Of a DNA stretch of 64,000 nucleotides, positions 1-9,830 are shown piece after piece. This DNA is from Erythrobacter sp. HI0063. GTDB lineage: Bacteria > Pseudomonadota > Alphaproteobacteria > Sphingomonadales > Sphingomonadaceae. Location of the stretch: positions 1 to 64,000 of the forward strand of contig NZ_LWFF01000333.1 in the NCBI RefSeq assembly GCF_001635685.1. Direction: 5' to 3'. Under the pieces are notes generated by a model. The model saw only the letters and a program-made list of their open reading frames with translations. It did no database searches and had not been told where the DNA came from. Positions within the stretch are counted from its first letter, which is position 1; each line of letters starts with the position of its first letter. The translations under genes were made by a program, and so were the position numbers.

Positions 1-389
1 TCGCGCTCGACGATTTCGGCACCGGCTATTCGAGCCTGAGCTATCTAAGCCGGCTCCCCATCGACAAGATCAAGATCGATCGCAGCTTCGTGTGCAAGCT
101 GGACGAGCCGGGCGTCAAAAAGATCGTGACCGCGATCATGGGCCTGTGCGAAACGCTTGATCTGGAATGCATCGCCGAAGGAATCGAAACGGCCGAAGAC
201 TGCCTGACGCTGGAAAGCATGGGATGCAGACTGGCGCAGGGCTATGCCTTTGCGCGACCGATGGACATTGCGAACCTGCTTGCGTGGCTGGACAGCCATG
301 GACAGCATCCTGCAAATCGTCGGGCTGACGCAGGGCTCAAAAGCCTTCCGGCATTCGCCGAATTGGGGAATCGTTTCTCCCGGCAATAG
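1..389 (+). CDS. EAL-domain cyclic-di-GMP phosphodiesterase, C-terminal part
   Basis: The frame is open at the left edge (first whole codon at base 3) and encodes the last 128 residues of an EAL-domain protein, which would hydrolyse cyclic di-GMP to pGpG. Visible family motifs in order are DDFGTGYSS (paired metal-binding aspartates), KIDRSF with its conserved lysine, AEGIET with the catalytic-site glutamate, and LAQGYAFARP near the end of the barrel. The EAL tripeptide and any GGDEF or PAS domains lie outside the window. All the active-site residues that can be checked are present, so the domain is probably catalytic. A tRNA-Leu gene follows on the other strand. Confidence 0.9.
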   Translation, partial: ALDDFGTGYSSLSYLSRLPIDKIKIDRSFVCKLDEPGVKKIVTAIMGLCETLDLECIAEGIETAEDCLTLESMGCRLAQGYAFARPMDIANLLAWLDSHGQHPANRRADAGLKSLPAFAELGNRFSRQ

Positions 390-449
390 GCTGACGGCGT
401 TGCCGTTATTGCACGGCCAGAGGGAACGATGCCCACTTTGGACCGGAAA

Positions 450-536
450 TGGTGCGGTCGAGAAGACTCGAACTTCCACGGGCTTGCGCCCACAACGACC
501 TCAACGTTGCGCGTCTACCAATTCCGCCACGACCGC
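450..536 (-). tRNA. tRNA-Leu (anticodon GAG)
   Basis: This is an 87-nt class II tRNA read on the minus strand. The acceptor arm GCGGTCG pairs with CGACCGC. The anticodon stem CAACG/CGTTG encloses the loop TTGAGGT, so the anticodon is GAG. A long variable arm, a GTTCGAGTC T-loop and an encoded CCA end are present. It decodes CUC/CUU leucine codons. Confidence 0.95.
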
Positions 537-652
537 ACATGACCGTGGGGGCGCTGGCCCCCGCGTCGGTAGGAGCGCGCCCCTAGCAGCGGTGCGGGGG
601 TGCCGCAAGCGTTTTGGACAGGTGGTGTGCGCTAGGCCCCCTGCGGGCGCGT

Positions 653-1636
653 TCAGCGCGGAGCCCAGCCGATATCGGCGAAGACGGCGGAGCGCGGCAC
701 ATCGGTCATCGCTTCGTTGATCGTCATCGATTCGCCTGGGGCCAGCGACGCTTGCGGCGGCGTGACTTCCCAGCTGAACACGATCCGCTCGCGCCCGTCG
801 CGCAGGACGATCAGGATCGGCGGCACGTCGCGCGTTTCGCGGGCGGTGTTGGTAACGATGATCCGCGCGCCGAAATATTCGGTCCCGTTGGGAAGCGTCC
901 GCCGCTCCTGCTCCTCGACCGGGAATTCCAGCTCCAGATCGGGCTCCGCCACGGCGAAGAGTGGCCGATCGACGGGCATCCAGGATGGCAGGCCGAACGT
1001 GTTGGCAGCCACGACCGTGCCCAGCGCCAGAATGGCGAAGATCCCCGCCGCCCAGGTCCACAGTTTGACGTAATTGCGGCGCGGGCGGAAGGGCGGGCTG
1101 TAATCGAACTGGCTGACCGTGTCGTCATAGACTGTGGGGCGCGGCGGCGCATCGGGCAGGGCGCCGTAGGGCGGATCGCCCTCGTCGAAGCTCGGTCCCA
1201 TGGCCGCCGGATCGGCATCGGATTCATCGCGATCGGATGCGGACGAGAAATCGGGTTCGCTGTCGTCAGCGCTATCGCGCGCATTCGGCTGCGACGGGTC
1301 CGTTCGCTTGTCGGCGGAAGGGTTTGTCGCAGCCGCGGGCGGGGCGTTTCGCGGCGCGGCGGGTGGCGCATCGCCGAAATGGGGGCGCGCGTCTGCTTCG
1401 GGCGAGGAGGGCGCGGGAACCGCCTCCCGCTTTTGCGCAGGCGAGGCCGGAGCGGGGCCAGTCCCGGGGGCCGTATTGCCCGCGCGGTTCGCACCCGCTT
1501 CGGGGGCTGCGATTTCGGGGCCGTCCTGAAACCAGCTATGCTTGCATTTTGCGCAGCGGACCGTGCGGCCTTCCACGCCGATCGCGCTGTCGGGCACGAC
1601 GTAGCGCGTGGCGCAGGCGGGGCAGGCGATTATCAT
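653..1636 (-). CDS. zinc-ribbon (MJ0042/DUF3426-type) membrane protein
   Basis: The 327-aa product begins with a zinc-ribbon made of two CxxC pairs (CPACATRY and VRCAKCKHSW) in the first 35 residues, typical of the MJ0042 finger family. A long Pro/Ala/Asp-rich and probably disordered linker follows, then one transmembrane segment at about residues 193-213. The C-terminal domain of about 110 residues resembles DUF3426. In alphaproteobacteria such genes often lie back-to-back with ftsE, as here, with 144 bp between the two starts. The function is unknown; an envelope role near the division machinery is inferred from position only. Confidence 0.8.
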   Translation of the reverse strand: MIIACPACATRYVVPDSAIGVEGRTVRCAKCKHSWFQDGPEIAAPEAGANRAGNTAPGTGPAPASPAQKREAVPAPSSPEADARPHFGDAPPAAPRNAPPAAATNPSADKRTDPSQPNARDSADDSEPDFSSASDRDESDADPAAMGPSFDEGDPPYGALPDAPPRPTVYDDTVSQFDYSPPFRPRRNYVKLWTWAAGIFAILALGTVVAANTFGLPSWMPVDRPLFAVAEPDLELEFPVEEQERRTLPNGTEYFGARIIVTNTARETRDVPPILIVLRDGRERIVFSWEVTPPQASLAPGESMTINEAMTDVPRSAVFADIGWAPR

Positions 1637-1780
1637 GACGGACCATTCCTAGACCCGTGCGCGAATCGCAACAAGTGTGCCACCGTGAACACAGGCCCTA
1701 TGCAGCCTTTTTTCCACATCGATGCGCCGCTATAGCGCCGGACGGATGATGTGTTCGGGTGAAATGGGCGGGCTGGCGCG

Positions 1781-2515
1781 ATGAACCGCGCTGTGAACCG
1801 GAGCGAGGAAGAGGTCGCGCGCTTCGACAATGTCGGCCTTCGCTACGGCACGGACCGTGAGGTTTTGAGCGATCTGTCCTTCACTCTGTTTCCCGGTCGG
1901 TTCTATTTCCTCACCGGCGCGAGCGGGGCGGGCAAGACCTCGCTGTTGAAACTGCTCTATCTCGCGCAGCGTCCTTCGCGCGGCGCGATCCGCATGTTCG
2001 GACGCGATGTAATCACCCAGCCGCGCGCGCAATTGCCTTCCTTCCGCCGCCGTCTGGGTGTGGTTTTCCAGGATTTCCGCCTGATCGATCACTTGTCCGC
2101 CTATGACAATATCGCGCTGCCGCTGCGCGTGTCGGGCGTGCGCGAGGACGATCTGACGCAGCCCGTTCTCGACATGCTCGACTGGGTCGGTCTCGGCCAC
2201 CGCGCCGATGCGCGCCCGGCGACGCTTTCAGGCGGCGAGCAGCAGCGCGTTGCGATCGCGCGGGCCGTGATTGGTCGCCCCGATCTCCTCGTCGCGGACG
2301 AGCCGACCGGAAACGTCGATCCCGAAATGGCGCTGAAGCTCATCCGCCTGTTCGAAGCGCTCAATCGTCTGGGGACGACCGTGGTGGTCGCGACGCATGA
2401 CGTCCAGCTGCTTAAGAAAGTGCCGGATTCGCTGATCATGCGGCTCGACAAGGGGCATCTGTCCGATCCCACCGGCGCGCTGCGCTTTCCGCCCCGGCGC
2501 GAGCTTTCCGGGTAG
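1781..2515 (+). CDS. ftsE: cell division ATP-binding protein FtsE
   Basis: This is a 244-aa ABC ATPase. It has a Walker A motif GASGAGKT at residues 46-53, the signature [14 protein letters not shown], and Walker B with [10 protein letters not shown], the FtsE form of this region. With FtsX it forms the divisome complex that turns on septal peptidoglycan hydrolysis through a periplasmic partner. ftsX starts 5 bp downstream, so the two are co-transcribed. The length is normal for the family, and the ATG at 1781 gives the expected N terminus. Confidence 0.95.
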   Translation: MNRAVNRSEEEVARFDNVGLRYGTDREVLSDLSFTLFPGRFYFLTGASGAGKTSLLKLLYLAQRPSRGAIRMFGRDVITQPRAQLPSFRRRLGVVFQDFRLIDHLSAYDNIALPLRVSGVREDDLTQPVLDMLDWVGLGHRADARPATLSGGEQQRVAIARAVIGRPDLLVADEPTGNVDPEMALKLIRLFEALNRLGTTVVVATHDVQLLKKVPDSLIMRLDKGHLSDPTGALRFPPRRELSG

Positions 2516-2520
2516 GACGC

Positions 2521-3489
2521 GTGACGCGCCCGTCTTTCCTGCCGAACGCAAATCCGCCTGCCGGATCGTCGGTCGCGGCGCGGGCGTGGGAGCGCGGGCT
2601 GGCGCCGTTTCGCGGCCGGGCCGCGTCGCAGATGCTGCCGCGTACCCGGCTGGGTGGGCCGATGCCCTGGGTGATCGCGATCATGGTCGCACTGACCGTG
2701 CTGGCGGCGGGCGGGGCGCTCGCCATGGCCAATCTCGCCGCGCAGGCGCGCAGCGATCTGGCGGGCGGCGTGACGGTCCAGATCGTGGAAGCCGATCCGG
2801 CCCTACGCGATGCGCAGACGCGCCGGGCGCTCGCCGCGCTGGAGGATATGGAGATCGTGCAGGGCATGCGCCGCGTGCCCGATGCCGAATTGCAGGCGCT
2901 GATCGAACCATGGCTGGGCGGCGGCGTCCGCAGCGAGGCGGTGCCGCTGCCCGCGCTGATCGACGTCGATCTGAATGGCGCGGCGGATGCGGGCACTTTG
3001 GACGATCTGCGTGCCGCGCTCGGCCCGATCGCGCCCGATGCGCGGGTCGATGCGCAGGCCCAGTGGCTGGGCCCGGTATTCGATGCGATTTCGGCGCTGC
3101 GCTGGTTGGCGCTCGGCCTGATCGTGCTGCTCGCCTTCACCAGCGCTGCCGCCGTGTGGCTGGCGGCGAGGAATGCGCTCAACGCCAATCGCGGAACGAT
3201 CGAGGTGGTGCATCTCCTTGGCGGAACCGATGGGCAGATCGCGCGCATCTTCCAGCGTTCGGCCATCATCGATGCCGCGATCGGCGGGGCGGTGGGCCTG
3301 GTGCTCGGCGCGATCGCGCTGAAAGTGCTCGGCGCGCAGTTCGCCGCGCTCGAATCGGGCATGGTGGCTGGCGGAGGCCTCGATCCGGTCGACTGGCTCC
3401 TGCTCGCTCTCGTTCCGGTGGCGGGCGCGGCAATCGCCTTGCTCACCGCGCGAATGACGGTATTGGCTTCGCTCGGAAAGATGCCGTGA
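2521..3489 (+). CDS. ftsX: cell division protein FtsX
   Basis: The 322-aa product starts at a GTG six bases after the ftsE stop codon. A basic cytoplasmic N terminus precedes a first transmembrane helix at about residues 48-70 and a periplasmic domain of about 120 residues. Three further membrane helices fill the C-terminal half, which is the FtsX/MacB-like permease topology. FtsX is the membrane partner of FtsE and carries ATP-driven conformational change to periplasmic cell-wall amidase activators. The stop codon overlaps the GTG of the next gene (GTGA), so ftsE, ftsX, the ydcF-like gene and plsC form one translationally coupled operon. Confidence 0.93.
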   Translation: MTRPSFLPNANPPAGSSVAARAWERGLAPFRGRAASQMLPRTRLGGPMPWVIAIMVALTVLAAGGALAMANLAAQARSDLAGGVTVQIVEADPALRDAQTRRALAALEDMEIVQGMRRVPDAELQALIEPWLGGGVRSEAVPLPALIDVDLNGAADAGTLDDLRAALGPIAPDARVDAQAQWLGPVFDAISALRWLALGLIVLLAFTSAAAVWLAARNALNANRGTIEVVHLLGGTDGQIARIFQRSAIIDAAIGGAVGLVLGAIALKVLGAQFAALESGMVAGGGLDPVDWLLLALVPVAGAAIALLTARMTVLASLGKMP

Positions 3490-4016
3490 TCCTTCGCTTC
3501 GCCGCCTTCGTCGTTCTCGCTTACGCGCTCGGTTTCATCGGGTTCGCGGTGACATTGCCGCAGCCGCTCGAGGATGCGCAGACCGATGCGGTGATCGTGC
3601 CCACCGGCGCCAGCGGACGCATTCCGCGCGGGCTGGAGGTTCTGCGCGACGGCGATGCTAGGCGCATGCTGGTCTCCGGCGTCGATCCCGAGGTGAAGCC
3701 GGGCGAATTCGCCGCCGAATTCGACGTGACGGATCGCGAGATGGAATGCTGCGTGACGCTCGGCTTTCTCGCCGTCGATACGCGCAGCAATGCGGGCGAG
3801 GCGGCGCAGTGGATGAAGGATAACGATGTCGAGACCGTGCGCCTCGTCACCACCGACTGGCACATGCGCCGCGCGGCCTCCGAAATGCGCGGCGCGCTGC
3901 CCGAGGATGTGACGATCGTGGAGGATGCGGTGCCGTCCGATCCCGATTTCCGTCAGCTATTCCTCGAATACAACAAGCTGCTGCTAGCGACGGTATCGCA
4001 GGGGATACCGGCATGA
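3486..4016 (+). CDS. YdcF/DUF218 family protein
   Basis: The 176-aa product starts at a GTG overlapping the ftsX stop and ends overlapping the plsC start (ATGA). One N-terminal hydrophobic helix (about residues 4-22) precedes a DUF218 domain with the family pattern of an AVIVPTG first strand, a central N-AGEA (residues SNAGEAA) and a late TTDWHMRRA. DUF218 proteins (YdcF, SanA, ElyC) are envelope-associated and some affect peptidoglycan or envelope integrity; the enzymatic activity is not settled. The domain is short but seems complete. Confidence 0.82.
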   Translation: MILRFAAFVVLAYALGFIGFAVTLPQPLEDAQTDAVIVPTGASGRIPRGLEVLRDGDARRMLVSGVDPEVKPGEFAAEFDVTDREMECCVTLGFLAVDTRSNAGEAAQWMKDNDVETVRLVTTDWHMRRAASEMRGALPEDVTIVEDAVPSDPDFRQLFLEYNKLLLATVSQGIPA

Positions 4017-4693
4017 TCGTGCTGCGGAATATCGCGTTCTACCTCGTCTTCTACCTCGGTTCGATCGTGGTGACATCGGCGGCGCTGCTGTCGATCCCGT
4101 TCGGGTGGGAGGTGTTCCGTCGCCGCGTCAGCAATTGGAGCGGGTTGCAGCGCTGGTGCGTGGTCAATCTGCTGGGTGTCGAGCTGAAGATCGAAGGCGC
4201 ACCGCTGGACGAGCCGGTGCTGTATGCGGTGAAGCATGAAAGCTTCTTCGAAGCGATCGACGCGCCGACCCTGTTCGACACGCCCGCCGTGTTCGCCAAG
4301 CAGGAGCTTTTCTCGATACCCGGATGGGGCAGGGCCGCGCTTGCCTATGGACTGGTGCCGGTTTCGCGCGAGGCGGGGGCGACCATGCTGCGCGCCATGA
4401 TCCGGTCGGCCAAGGCATTGAATGCGGACGGACGGCCGCTGGTGATCTTTCCCGAAGGAACGCGCGTGCCGCATGGCGAGGTGCGGGCGCTGCAATCGGG
4501 CTTTGCCGGGCTCTACAAGATGCTGGGGCTGGCCGTGGTCCCCGTCGCGGTGGATAGCGGGCCGATCTACCATCGCGGGCTGAAGCGCCGGGGCACGATA
4601 ACCTACCGCTTCGGCGAACCCATTCCCCCCGGCCTGCCGCGCGCCGAGGTGGAAGAGCGGGTACTGGCCGAAATCAACGCGCTGAACGGGTAG
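4013..4693 (+). CDS. plsC: 1-acyl-sn-glycerol-3-phosphate acyltransferase
   Basis: The 226-aa PlsC-type acyltransferase has an N-terminal membrane helix at about residues 4-27. The catalytic histidine lies in KHESFFEAID, where the usual HX4D reads HX4E as in many alphaproteobacterial homologues. FPEGTR is the glycerophosphate-binding motif. The enzyme acylates lysophosphatidate to phosphatidate at the inner membrane. It is the last gene of the ftsEX operon, starting inside the stop codon of the previous gene, and faces hisC with only 6 bp between the two stops. Confidence 0.92.
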   Translation: MIVLRNIAFYLVFYLGSIVVTSAALLSIPFGWEVFRRRVSNWSGLQRWCVVNLLGVELKIEGAPLDEPVLYAVKHESFFEAIDAPTLFDTPAVFAKQELFSIPGWGRAALAYGLVPVSREAGATMLRAMIRSAKALNADGRPLVIFPEGTRVPHGEVRALQSGFAGLYKMLGLAVVPVAVDSGPIYHRGLKRRGTITYRFGEPIPPGLPRAEVEERVLAEINALNG

Positions 4694-4699
4694 GGCGGG

Positions 4700-5815
4700 C
4701 TAGCCTGCGGCTTCGGCCTCGCGCTGCAATATGGCGGCGACCTCGTCCATCTGCGCCTGCGTCCCGATCGTGATTCTGAGCGCATGGGGCAGCCCCTGGC
4801 TCGGCAGGTGGCGCACGGCATAGTCTGCATCGGCAAGCGCGCCCATCGCGGCCTCCGCGCGCAGGGCCCCTTCGAACAGCACAAGCGAGAAATTCGCCTC
4901 GCTCGGCACGACGGACAGGCCGTGATTGCCGAGGGCTGCGATCCGATCGGCGAAGCGTGCACGGACTCGAGCGTTCGCTTTCTGCGTCGCGCGGACGAAA
5001 TCCTGATCCTCGATCGCGGCAAGCGCGGCGCGCTGGCCGCCGCCCGTCACGTTGAAGGCGCCGCGGAGGCGGTTGAGCATATCGACCAGTGCGGGCGCGC
5101 CGGTGGCCCAGCCGACCCGCTCGCCCGCGATCCCGTAGGCCTTCGAGAAAGTCCGCGTGACCAACACATTGTCATGACGCGCCGCCAGAGCCATGCCGCC
5201 ATCGTCGATATCGGGCGCGAGAAATTCGGCATAGGCCTGATCGACCACCAGCAGGATATCCGGCCTCAGCCCCGCATGGAGCCGCGCGACCTCGCCCGCA
5301 TCGAGCCAGCTGCCGATGGGATTGTTGGGATTGTCGAGCAGGACGACCCGGGTCCTATCGCTCACGGCGGCCAGCAGCGCATCGACATCGGCGCCGTACT
5401 CCTTCGCCTCCGCCAGCACCGGCTCGGCCCCGACCTTGTGCGCCAGCAGGGGATAGAGCGAGAAGGAATAGCGCGAAAACAGAACCTCGTCCCCCGTTCC
5501 CGCAAAGGCCTGCACCGCGCCATGCAACAGCTCGCCCGAGCCCGTCCCGCATACGATCCGGGCCGGATCGATCCCGTGCAGCGCGCCGATCGCCGCGCGC
5601 AATTCCTTGGCGTCGGGATCGGGATAGAGCGCGGGCGAATGGGCGGATGCTAGCGCGTCGATGACCGCAGGGCTGCATCCCAGCGGGTTCTCGTTCGCGG
5701 ACAGCTTGATCAGCTCGCGCCCGTCGGCGGATTTCGCCTTGCCGGGGACATAGGGATGGATCGCGTCGATCCACGGCTTGGGAGTGGGGCGGTCGGCCAT
5801 GATGGGTTTCGCCAT
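4700..5815 (-). CDS. hisC: histidinol-phosphate aminotransferase
   Basis: This is a 371-aa class I/II PLP aminotransferase with the HisC pattern: an N-terminal IHPYVPGK, then LSANENPLG, the NPNNPIG loop, and the PLP lysine in [11 protein letters not shown]. It interconverts imidazole-acetol phosphate and histidinol phosphate with glutamate. The gene stands alone, away from other his genes, as is common in sphingomonads, where the same fold may also act on aromatic amino acids. The first ATG is used here; a second ATG five codons later is equally plausible. Confidence 0.9.
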   Translation of the reverse strand: MAKPIMADRPTPKPWIDAIHPYVPGKAKSADGRELIKLSANENPLGCSPAVIDALASAHSPALYPDPDAKELRAAIGALHGIDPARIVCGTGSGELLHGAVQAFAGTGDEVLFSRYSFSLYPLLAHKVGAEPVLAEAKEYGADVDALLAAVSDRTRVVLLDNPNNPIGSWLDAGEVARLHAGLRPDILLVVDQAYAEFLAPDIDDGGMALAARHDNVLVTRTFSKAYGIAGERVGWATGAPALVDMLNRLRGAFNVTGGGQRAALAAIEDQDFVRATQKANARVRARFADRIAALGNHGLSVVPSEANFSLVLFEGALRAEAAMGALADADYAVRHLPSQGLPHALRITIGTQAQMDEVAAILQREAEAAG

Positions 5816-5892
5816 AACGGAAAGCAGTCCTTCGACAAGCTTGGGAGGAAAGGTTAGAGGAGCCCCCGCACGTTTTTGCTGGAACCCCTCGC

Positions 5893-6981
5893 TTGAGCTT
5901 CGAACCCCAAAGCCTGACCCTGCCCGATCCGCTGCCGCTCGACGGGGGCGGGACGCTGGCAGAGGCGCGGATCGCCTACGAAACCTATGGCGAACTGGCG
6001 CCCGACCGGTCGAACGCGATCCTGCTCTGCCACGCGCTGACGGGGGACCAGTATGTCGCCAGCAACCATCCGCTGACGGGCAAGCCCGGCTGGTGGGAAC
6101 GGATGGTAGGGCCGGGCAAGCCCATCGATACCGATCGCTATCATGTCATCTGCGCCAATGTCATCGGCAGTTGTCTGGGCTCCACCGGCCCCGCCAGTAT
6201 CGCGTCGGACGGTGCGCCCTATGCCATGCGCTTTCCTGTCATCACCGTGCGCGACATGGTGCGCGGCCTTGTCGGCCTGCTCGATGCTTTGGGGATCGAG
6301 CGCTTGCATGCAGTGGTCGGCGGATCGATGGGGGGGATGCAGGCGCTGAGCCTGGCGGCGAACTGGCCCGATCGGGCGGAGCGCGTCCTCGTGATCGCTT
6401 CGACCAGCCGCCATTCGGCGCAGAACATCGCGTTTCACGAGCTCGGCCGTCAGGCGATCATGGCCGATCCCAATTGGCGTCAGGGCGATTATTACGGCGC
6501 CGACACGCCCGACAACGGGCTGGCCGTGGCGCGCATGGCGGCGCATATCACCTATCTGTCGGAAGATGGGCTGACCGCGAAATTCGGGCGCAATCTTCAG
6601 GATCGCCCGGAGAAGAGCTTCGGCTTCGATGCCGATTTCCAGGTCGAAAGCTATCTGCGCTATCAGGGCAGCGGCTTCACGCGCCGCTTCGATGCGAACA
6701 GCTATCTCTATATCACCCGGGCAATGGATTATTTCGATCTCGCGGAGGAACATGGCGGATCGCTGGCGCAGGCCTTTGCGGGCGGTCCGGCGCGGTTCTG
6801 TCTGGTCAGCTTCGACAGCGACTGGCTCTATCCGACGGCGGAAAGCCGCCATATCGTCCACGCGCTGAACGCGGCGGGCGCGCCGGTCAGCTTCGTCGAA
6901 TTGTCGGCGCCGTTCGGGCACGACAGCTTCCTGCTCGACGTGCCCGCGCTGGACCGGGTGGTGAAGGGGTTCGTCGAATGA
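5893..6981 (+). CDS. metX: homoserine O-acetyltransferase
   Basis: The 362-aa alpha/beta-hydrolase carries the MetX nucleophile elbow [10 protein letters not shown], an acid residue in DSDWLYPT and the catalytic histidine in FGHDSFL. It acetylates (or succinylates) homoserine in methionine synthesis. A TTG at 5893 is chosen because no ATG or GTG occurs in frame upstream and the family N terminus ([12 protein letters not shown]) begins a few residues later. Its last codons overlap the metW start (ATGA). The 77-bp leader to hisC shows no riboswitch that I can recognise. Confidence 0.92.
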   Translation: MSFEPQSLTLPDPLPLDGGGTLAEARIAYETYGELAPDRSNAILLCHALTGDQYVASNHPLTGKPGWWERMVGPGKPIDTDRYHVICANVIGSCLGSTGPASIASDGAPYAMRFPVITVRDMVRGLVGLLDALGIERLHAVVGGSMGGMQALSLAANWPDRAERVLVIASTSRHSAQNIAFHELGRQAIMADPNWRQGDYYGADTPDNGLAVARMAAHITYLSEDGLTAKFGRNLQDRPEKSFGFDADFQVESYLRYQGSGFTRRFDANSYLYITRAMDYFDLAEEHGGSLAQAFAGGPARFCLVSFDSDWLYPTAESRHIVHALNAAGAPVSFVELSAPFGHDSFLLDVPALDRVVKGFVE

Positions 6982-7559
6982 ATCTGCGTCCCGACCTTGC
7001 AGCCATCGCCGCACAGGTCGCGCCGGGAAGCCGCGTGCTCGATATCGGCTGCGGGGACGGGGCACTGATGCTGGCGCTGCGCGACAAGGATTGCGACGTG
7101 CGCGGGATCGAGATCGACGGGGCCTGCGTCGAGCGCTGCGTGGCGCGCGGCCTCAGCGTGGTGCAGGGCGATGCCGATCGCGACCTTGGCGATTATCCCG
7201 ATGCGAGCTTCGACTATGCGGTGCTGAGCCAGACATTGCAGACCGCGGCGCGTCCCGACCGGATGCTGGAGCAGCTTTTGCGTGTTGGCACGCGGGCCTT
7301 CGTCAGCTTCCCCAATTTCGCCCACTGGCGCACGCGCGCCGCGCTGATGTTCGGCGGGCGAATGCCGGTGACGCGCGCGCTGCCGGTGACGTGGTACGAA
7401 ACGGCGAACATCCACCATTTGACGGTGGCCGATTTCCGCGATCTGGCGCGGGCCAAGGGCGCGCGGATCGAAGGCGAATGGTTCTTTTCGGGCGAGCGGC
7501 CCATCGGCGGCGCGGGAGCCAATCTGCGCGCGGAATTCGCGGTCTTCGAACTCGCCTGA
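6978..7559 (+). CDS. metW: methionine biosynthesis protein MetW
   Basis: The 193-aa product is a Rossmann methyltransferase-fold protein with [12 protein letters not shown] as the SAM-binding motif I and the MetW-typical segment [11 protein letters not shown]. It overlaps metX by four bases, the usual proteobacterial metX-metW arrangement, in which MetW is needed for full homoserine acyltransferase activity. The length is normal. It converges on the next minus-strand gene with 6 bp between stops. Confidence 0.93.
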   Translation: MNLRPDLAAIAAQVAPGSRVLDIGCGDGALMLALRDKDCDVRGIEIDGACVERCVARGLSVVQGDADRDLGDYPDASFDYAVLSQTLQTAARPDRMLEQLLRVGTRAFVSFPNFAHWRTRAALMFGGRMPVTRALPVTWYETANIHHLTVADFRDLARAKGARIEGEWFFSGERPIGGAGANLRAEFAVFELA

Positions 7560-7565
7560 TGGCGC

Positions 7566-8183
7566 CTACATATGGCGTTCGACGGCTTGGAACAGGCGCT
7601 TGCGCTGGCGGTGGCCGCGGATCTGTTCGGTCCTGAGGCTGGTCGGCTGCACGCGTGTGCCGCTGGGCGAGTCCCACCGGAACTGGAAGCTGCGCCGCGC
7701 CCCCACCGGCAGGGATTCGGGCGCGTAGAAGGCGACCACGATCAGATCAAGCTGGCTCACGTCTTCACGCTCCAGCCCGGCGGCTTCGTCATCGCGCAGC
7801 ATTACTTCGAGAATATCTTGGAAATGGCCGATATCGAGATACTGGCCGGTCGAAAGGCTGCCCTGCCGCATGGTAGAGCGCGGATCGGCACCCAGATCCT
7901 CGGGCAGTTCGCGCAGATCGGTCAGCGCGATCTCTATCTGCTTGTCGCTTGCATGCAGAATGCCGATCAGACTGGTGACGTAGAGCGACTGGCTGCTCAT
8001 ATTGGTGACGAGGCAGCGGCTGCGCATGCCCCGTCCGGCGGCGCGGGTTATCAGGATGGACGAGCGGCGCGAGGCCCGCACCTGGACCAGCAGGATCTGC
8101 AGATAGACCACCCAGACTACCAGCATCGCCATGCTGAGCAGGACGCTGATGAGCCCCTGATTGACGCGGAAGAATTCGAGCAT
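7566..8183 (-). CDS. hypothetical membrane-anchored protein
   Basis: I do not recognise a family. The ATG at 8183 gives a 205-aa protein with one strong N-terminal transmembrane helix at about residues 9-29 (LISVLLSMAMLVVW), a short basic stretch RASRR, and a soluble mostly cytoplasmic domain. The reading frame stays open far upstream through fghA, but that part is out of frame with any known product, so the shorter start before the helix is preferred. It lies 17 bp downstream of fghA on the same strand and could be the tail gene of that operon. Confidence 0.7.
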   Translation of the reverse strand: MLEFFRVNQGLISVLLSMAMLVVWVVYLQILLVQVRASRRSSILITRAAGRGMRSRCLVTNMSSQSLYVTSLIGILHASDKQIEIALTDLRELPEDLGADPRSTMRQGSLSTGQYLDIGHFQDILEVMLRDDEAAGLEREDVSQLDLIVVAFYAPESLPVGARRSFQFRWDSPSGTRVQPTSLRTEQIRGHRQRKRLFQAVERHM

Positions 8184-8200
8184 CGTTGCAGTCCCCGCGT

Positions 8201-9049
8201 TCAGCCGCGCAGGCGCTCCGCATGCCAGGCGACATGCTCGGCCAGGAAGGTGGAGATGAAGTAATAGGAGTGGTCGTACCCCTCCTGCATGCGGATCGTG
8301 GGCTCCATGCCCTGTTTGGCGCAGGCCATGGCGAGAAGGCCCGTCTTGAGCTGCTCTTCGAGGAAATTGTCCGCCGTGCCCTGATCGACCAGGATATGGT
8401 CGTGCCGCGCGCCGTCCTCGATCAGAGCGACCGCGTCGTAGTCTCGCCAGGCATCGCGGTCGTCGCCCAGATAGCGGCCCAGCGCCTTTTCGCCCCAGGG
8501 CACCTGTGTGGGCGCCACGATGGGGCTGAACGCGCTGATCGAGCGAAACCGATCCGCATTGCGCAGGCCGATCGTCAGCGCGCCGTGGCCGCCCATCGAA
8601 TGGCCGGTGATCGCCTGACGTGTCATGTCGACCGGGAATTCCGCCGCGATCAGGTCGGGCAGTTCGCGCTCGATATAGCTGCGCATCCGGAAGTTTTTCG
8701 CCCACGGCTCTTCGGTCGCATCGATATAGAAGCCCGCGCCCTTGCCGAAATCATACTCGTCCTCGGCATCGGGCACGTCGTCACCACGCGGGGACGTGTC
8801 GGGCGCAACGAAGACGATGCCGTGTTCGGCGCAGGCCGCGCGGTATTCGCCCTTCTCGGTGACGTTGGCGTGCGTGCAGGTGAGGCCCGAAAGATACCAC
8901 AGCACAGGCAGCTTCGCGCCAGCTCCGAGTTCGGCGGCTTGCGGGGGCACGAAGACCGAGAATGTCATCTCGGTCCCCGTTTCCTGCGAGGCGTGTGAAT
9001 ACACACCCTGCACGCCCTCGTGCGAGCGGTTGCGGCTCAGCGTTTCCAT
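8201..9049 (-). CDS. fghA: S-formylglutathione hydrolase
   Basis: The 282-aa esterase-D-family enzyme shows the nucleophile elbow GHSMGGHGAL, an acid in DQGTADNF and a catalytic histidine in YDHSYYF. It hydrolyses S-formylglutathione to formate and glutathione, the second step of glutathione-dependent formaldehyde oxidation. It is the fourth gene of the frmA-cupin-VOC-fghA operon, 5 bp after the VOC gene. The start METLSRNRS matches the family N terminus; the frame open further upstream overlaps the VOC gene and is not used. Confidence 0.93.
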   Translation of the reverse strand: METLSRNRSHEGVQGVYSHASQETGTEMTFSVFVPPQAAELGAGAKLPVLWYLSGLTCTHANVTEKGEYRAACAEHGIVFVAPDTSPRGDDVPDAEDEYDFGKGAGFYIDATEEPWAKNFRMRSYIERELPDLIAAEFPVDMTRQAITGHSMGGHGALTIGLRNADRFRSISAFSPIVAPTQVPWGEKALGRYLGDDRDAWRDYDAVALIEDGARHDHILVDQGTADNFLEEQLKTGLLAMACAKQGMEPTIRMQEGYDHSYYFISTFLAEHVAWHAERLRG

Positions 9050-9054
9050 CGTAA

Positions 9055-9450
9055 TCAGGCTTCGCGGTGGATGCCGCAGATCTTGTGGCCGTCCAGATCG
9101 CGGAAATAGGACAGGTGCATCGTGCCGAGCTGTCCGGCGTCGCGCGGTCCGGGAGGGCCTTCGATGCTGGTCGCGCCGTTCGCGACTGCCACGTCGTGCA
9201 ATTCTTTCACCTGTTCGGGCGAATCGCATTTGAAGCCGATGGTCATCCCGTTGGCGCACGTCGCCGCTTCGCCGTCGATCGGCTGGGTCAGCATGAAGGT
9301 GTTGCCGTCATGGATGAAAATCGCGCGCTGGTGGCCGCTGGCGCTGGTGTTGTCGATGGCATTGCGCCCGCCGAGCACGGCCAGGACCTTTTCGTAGAAC
9401 GCCTTCGACTTTTCGATGTCGTTGGTGCCGATCATGATGTGATTGAACAT
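9055..9450 (-). CDS. VOC (glyoxalase/bleomycin-resistance) family protein
   Basis: The 131-aa product is a single-module vicinal-oxygen-chelate protein. It starts MFNHIMIGTNDIEKSKAFYEK and ends with YFRDLDGHKICGI, the usual first and last beta strands of this fold with likely metal ligands (His in the first strand, DGHK near the end). Substrate is unknown. Its place between the formaldehyde dehydrogenase/cupin genes and fghA suggests a role in formaldehyde or glutathione-adduct metabolism; that is inference. Confidence 0.85.
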   Translation of the reverse strand: MFNHIMIGTNDIEKSKAFYEKVLAVLGGRNAIDNTSASGHQRAIFIHDGNTFMLTQPIDGEAATCANGMTIGFKCDSPEQVKELHDVAVANGATSIEGPPGPRDAGQLGTMHLSYFRDLDGHKICGIHREA

Positions 9451-9476
9451 TGCGTCTCTCCTCTTGAGCTTGTGAA

Positions 9477-9830
9477 TCAGGCGTCGACCGCGACCGTCGC
9501 GGTGTCGTGATCGCCGGTATTGGGCGATCCGGCGGGGTCCAGCATCAACAGCCTGACTTCGCCGCGCGAGGCGACCGGGCGATGATCCTCGCCCTTTCCG
9601 ATCAGGAGCAGTTCGCCGGGCCCAAGCGTCTCCGTCCGGTCGCGGAATTCGACGTCGAGCGTGCCGTCGAGGCACAGGAACAATTCGTCGTGATCGTGCG
9701 CATGCCAGTCAAATTCGCCGTCCAGCCGCGCGATGCGCACCTCGTGGCCCTCATAGCGGGCGACGATGCGCGGCGCCCAGGTCTCGCTGAACGTCGCGAA
9801 CTTGTCCGCCAGGGAAATCTTGGCTCCCAT
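9477..9830 (-). CDS. cupin-domain protein
   Basis: This is a 117-aa single-domain cupin. Cupin motif 1 is visible as WHAHDHDELFLCLDG and motif 2 as LGPGELLLIGKGEDHRP, giving three His/Glu metal ligands plus a later His. Its ATG overlaps the frmA stop by one base (TGATG), so it is translationally coupled to the formaldehyde dehydrogenase. Function is unknown; a metal-dependent isomerase or a sensor role is possible. Confidence 0.83.
   Translation of the reverse strand: MGAKISLADKFATFSETWAPRIVARYEGHEVRIARLDGEFDWHAHDHDELFLCLDGTLDVEFRDRTETLGPGELLLIGKGEDHRPVASRGEVRLLMLDPAGSPNTGDHDTATVAVDA

Noticed and set aside
5816-5892. Possible SAM riboswitch in the metX leader
   Set aside because: The 77-bp leader has no recognisable SAM-II or SAM-V core; only a degenerate CCTTCGACAAGCTTGGGAGG hairpin-like sequence.
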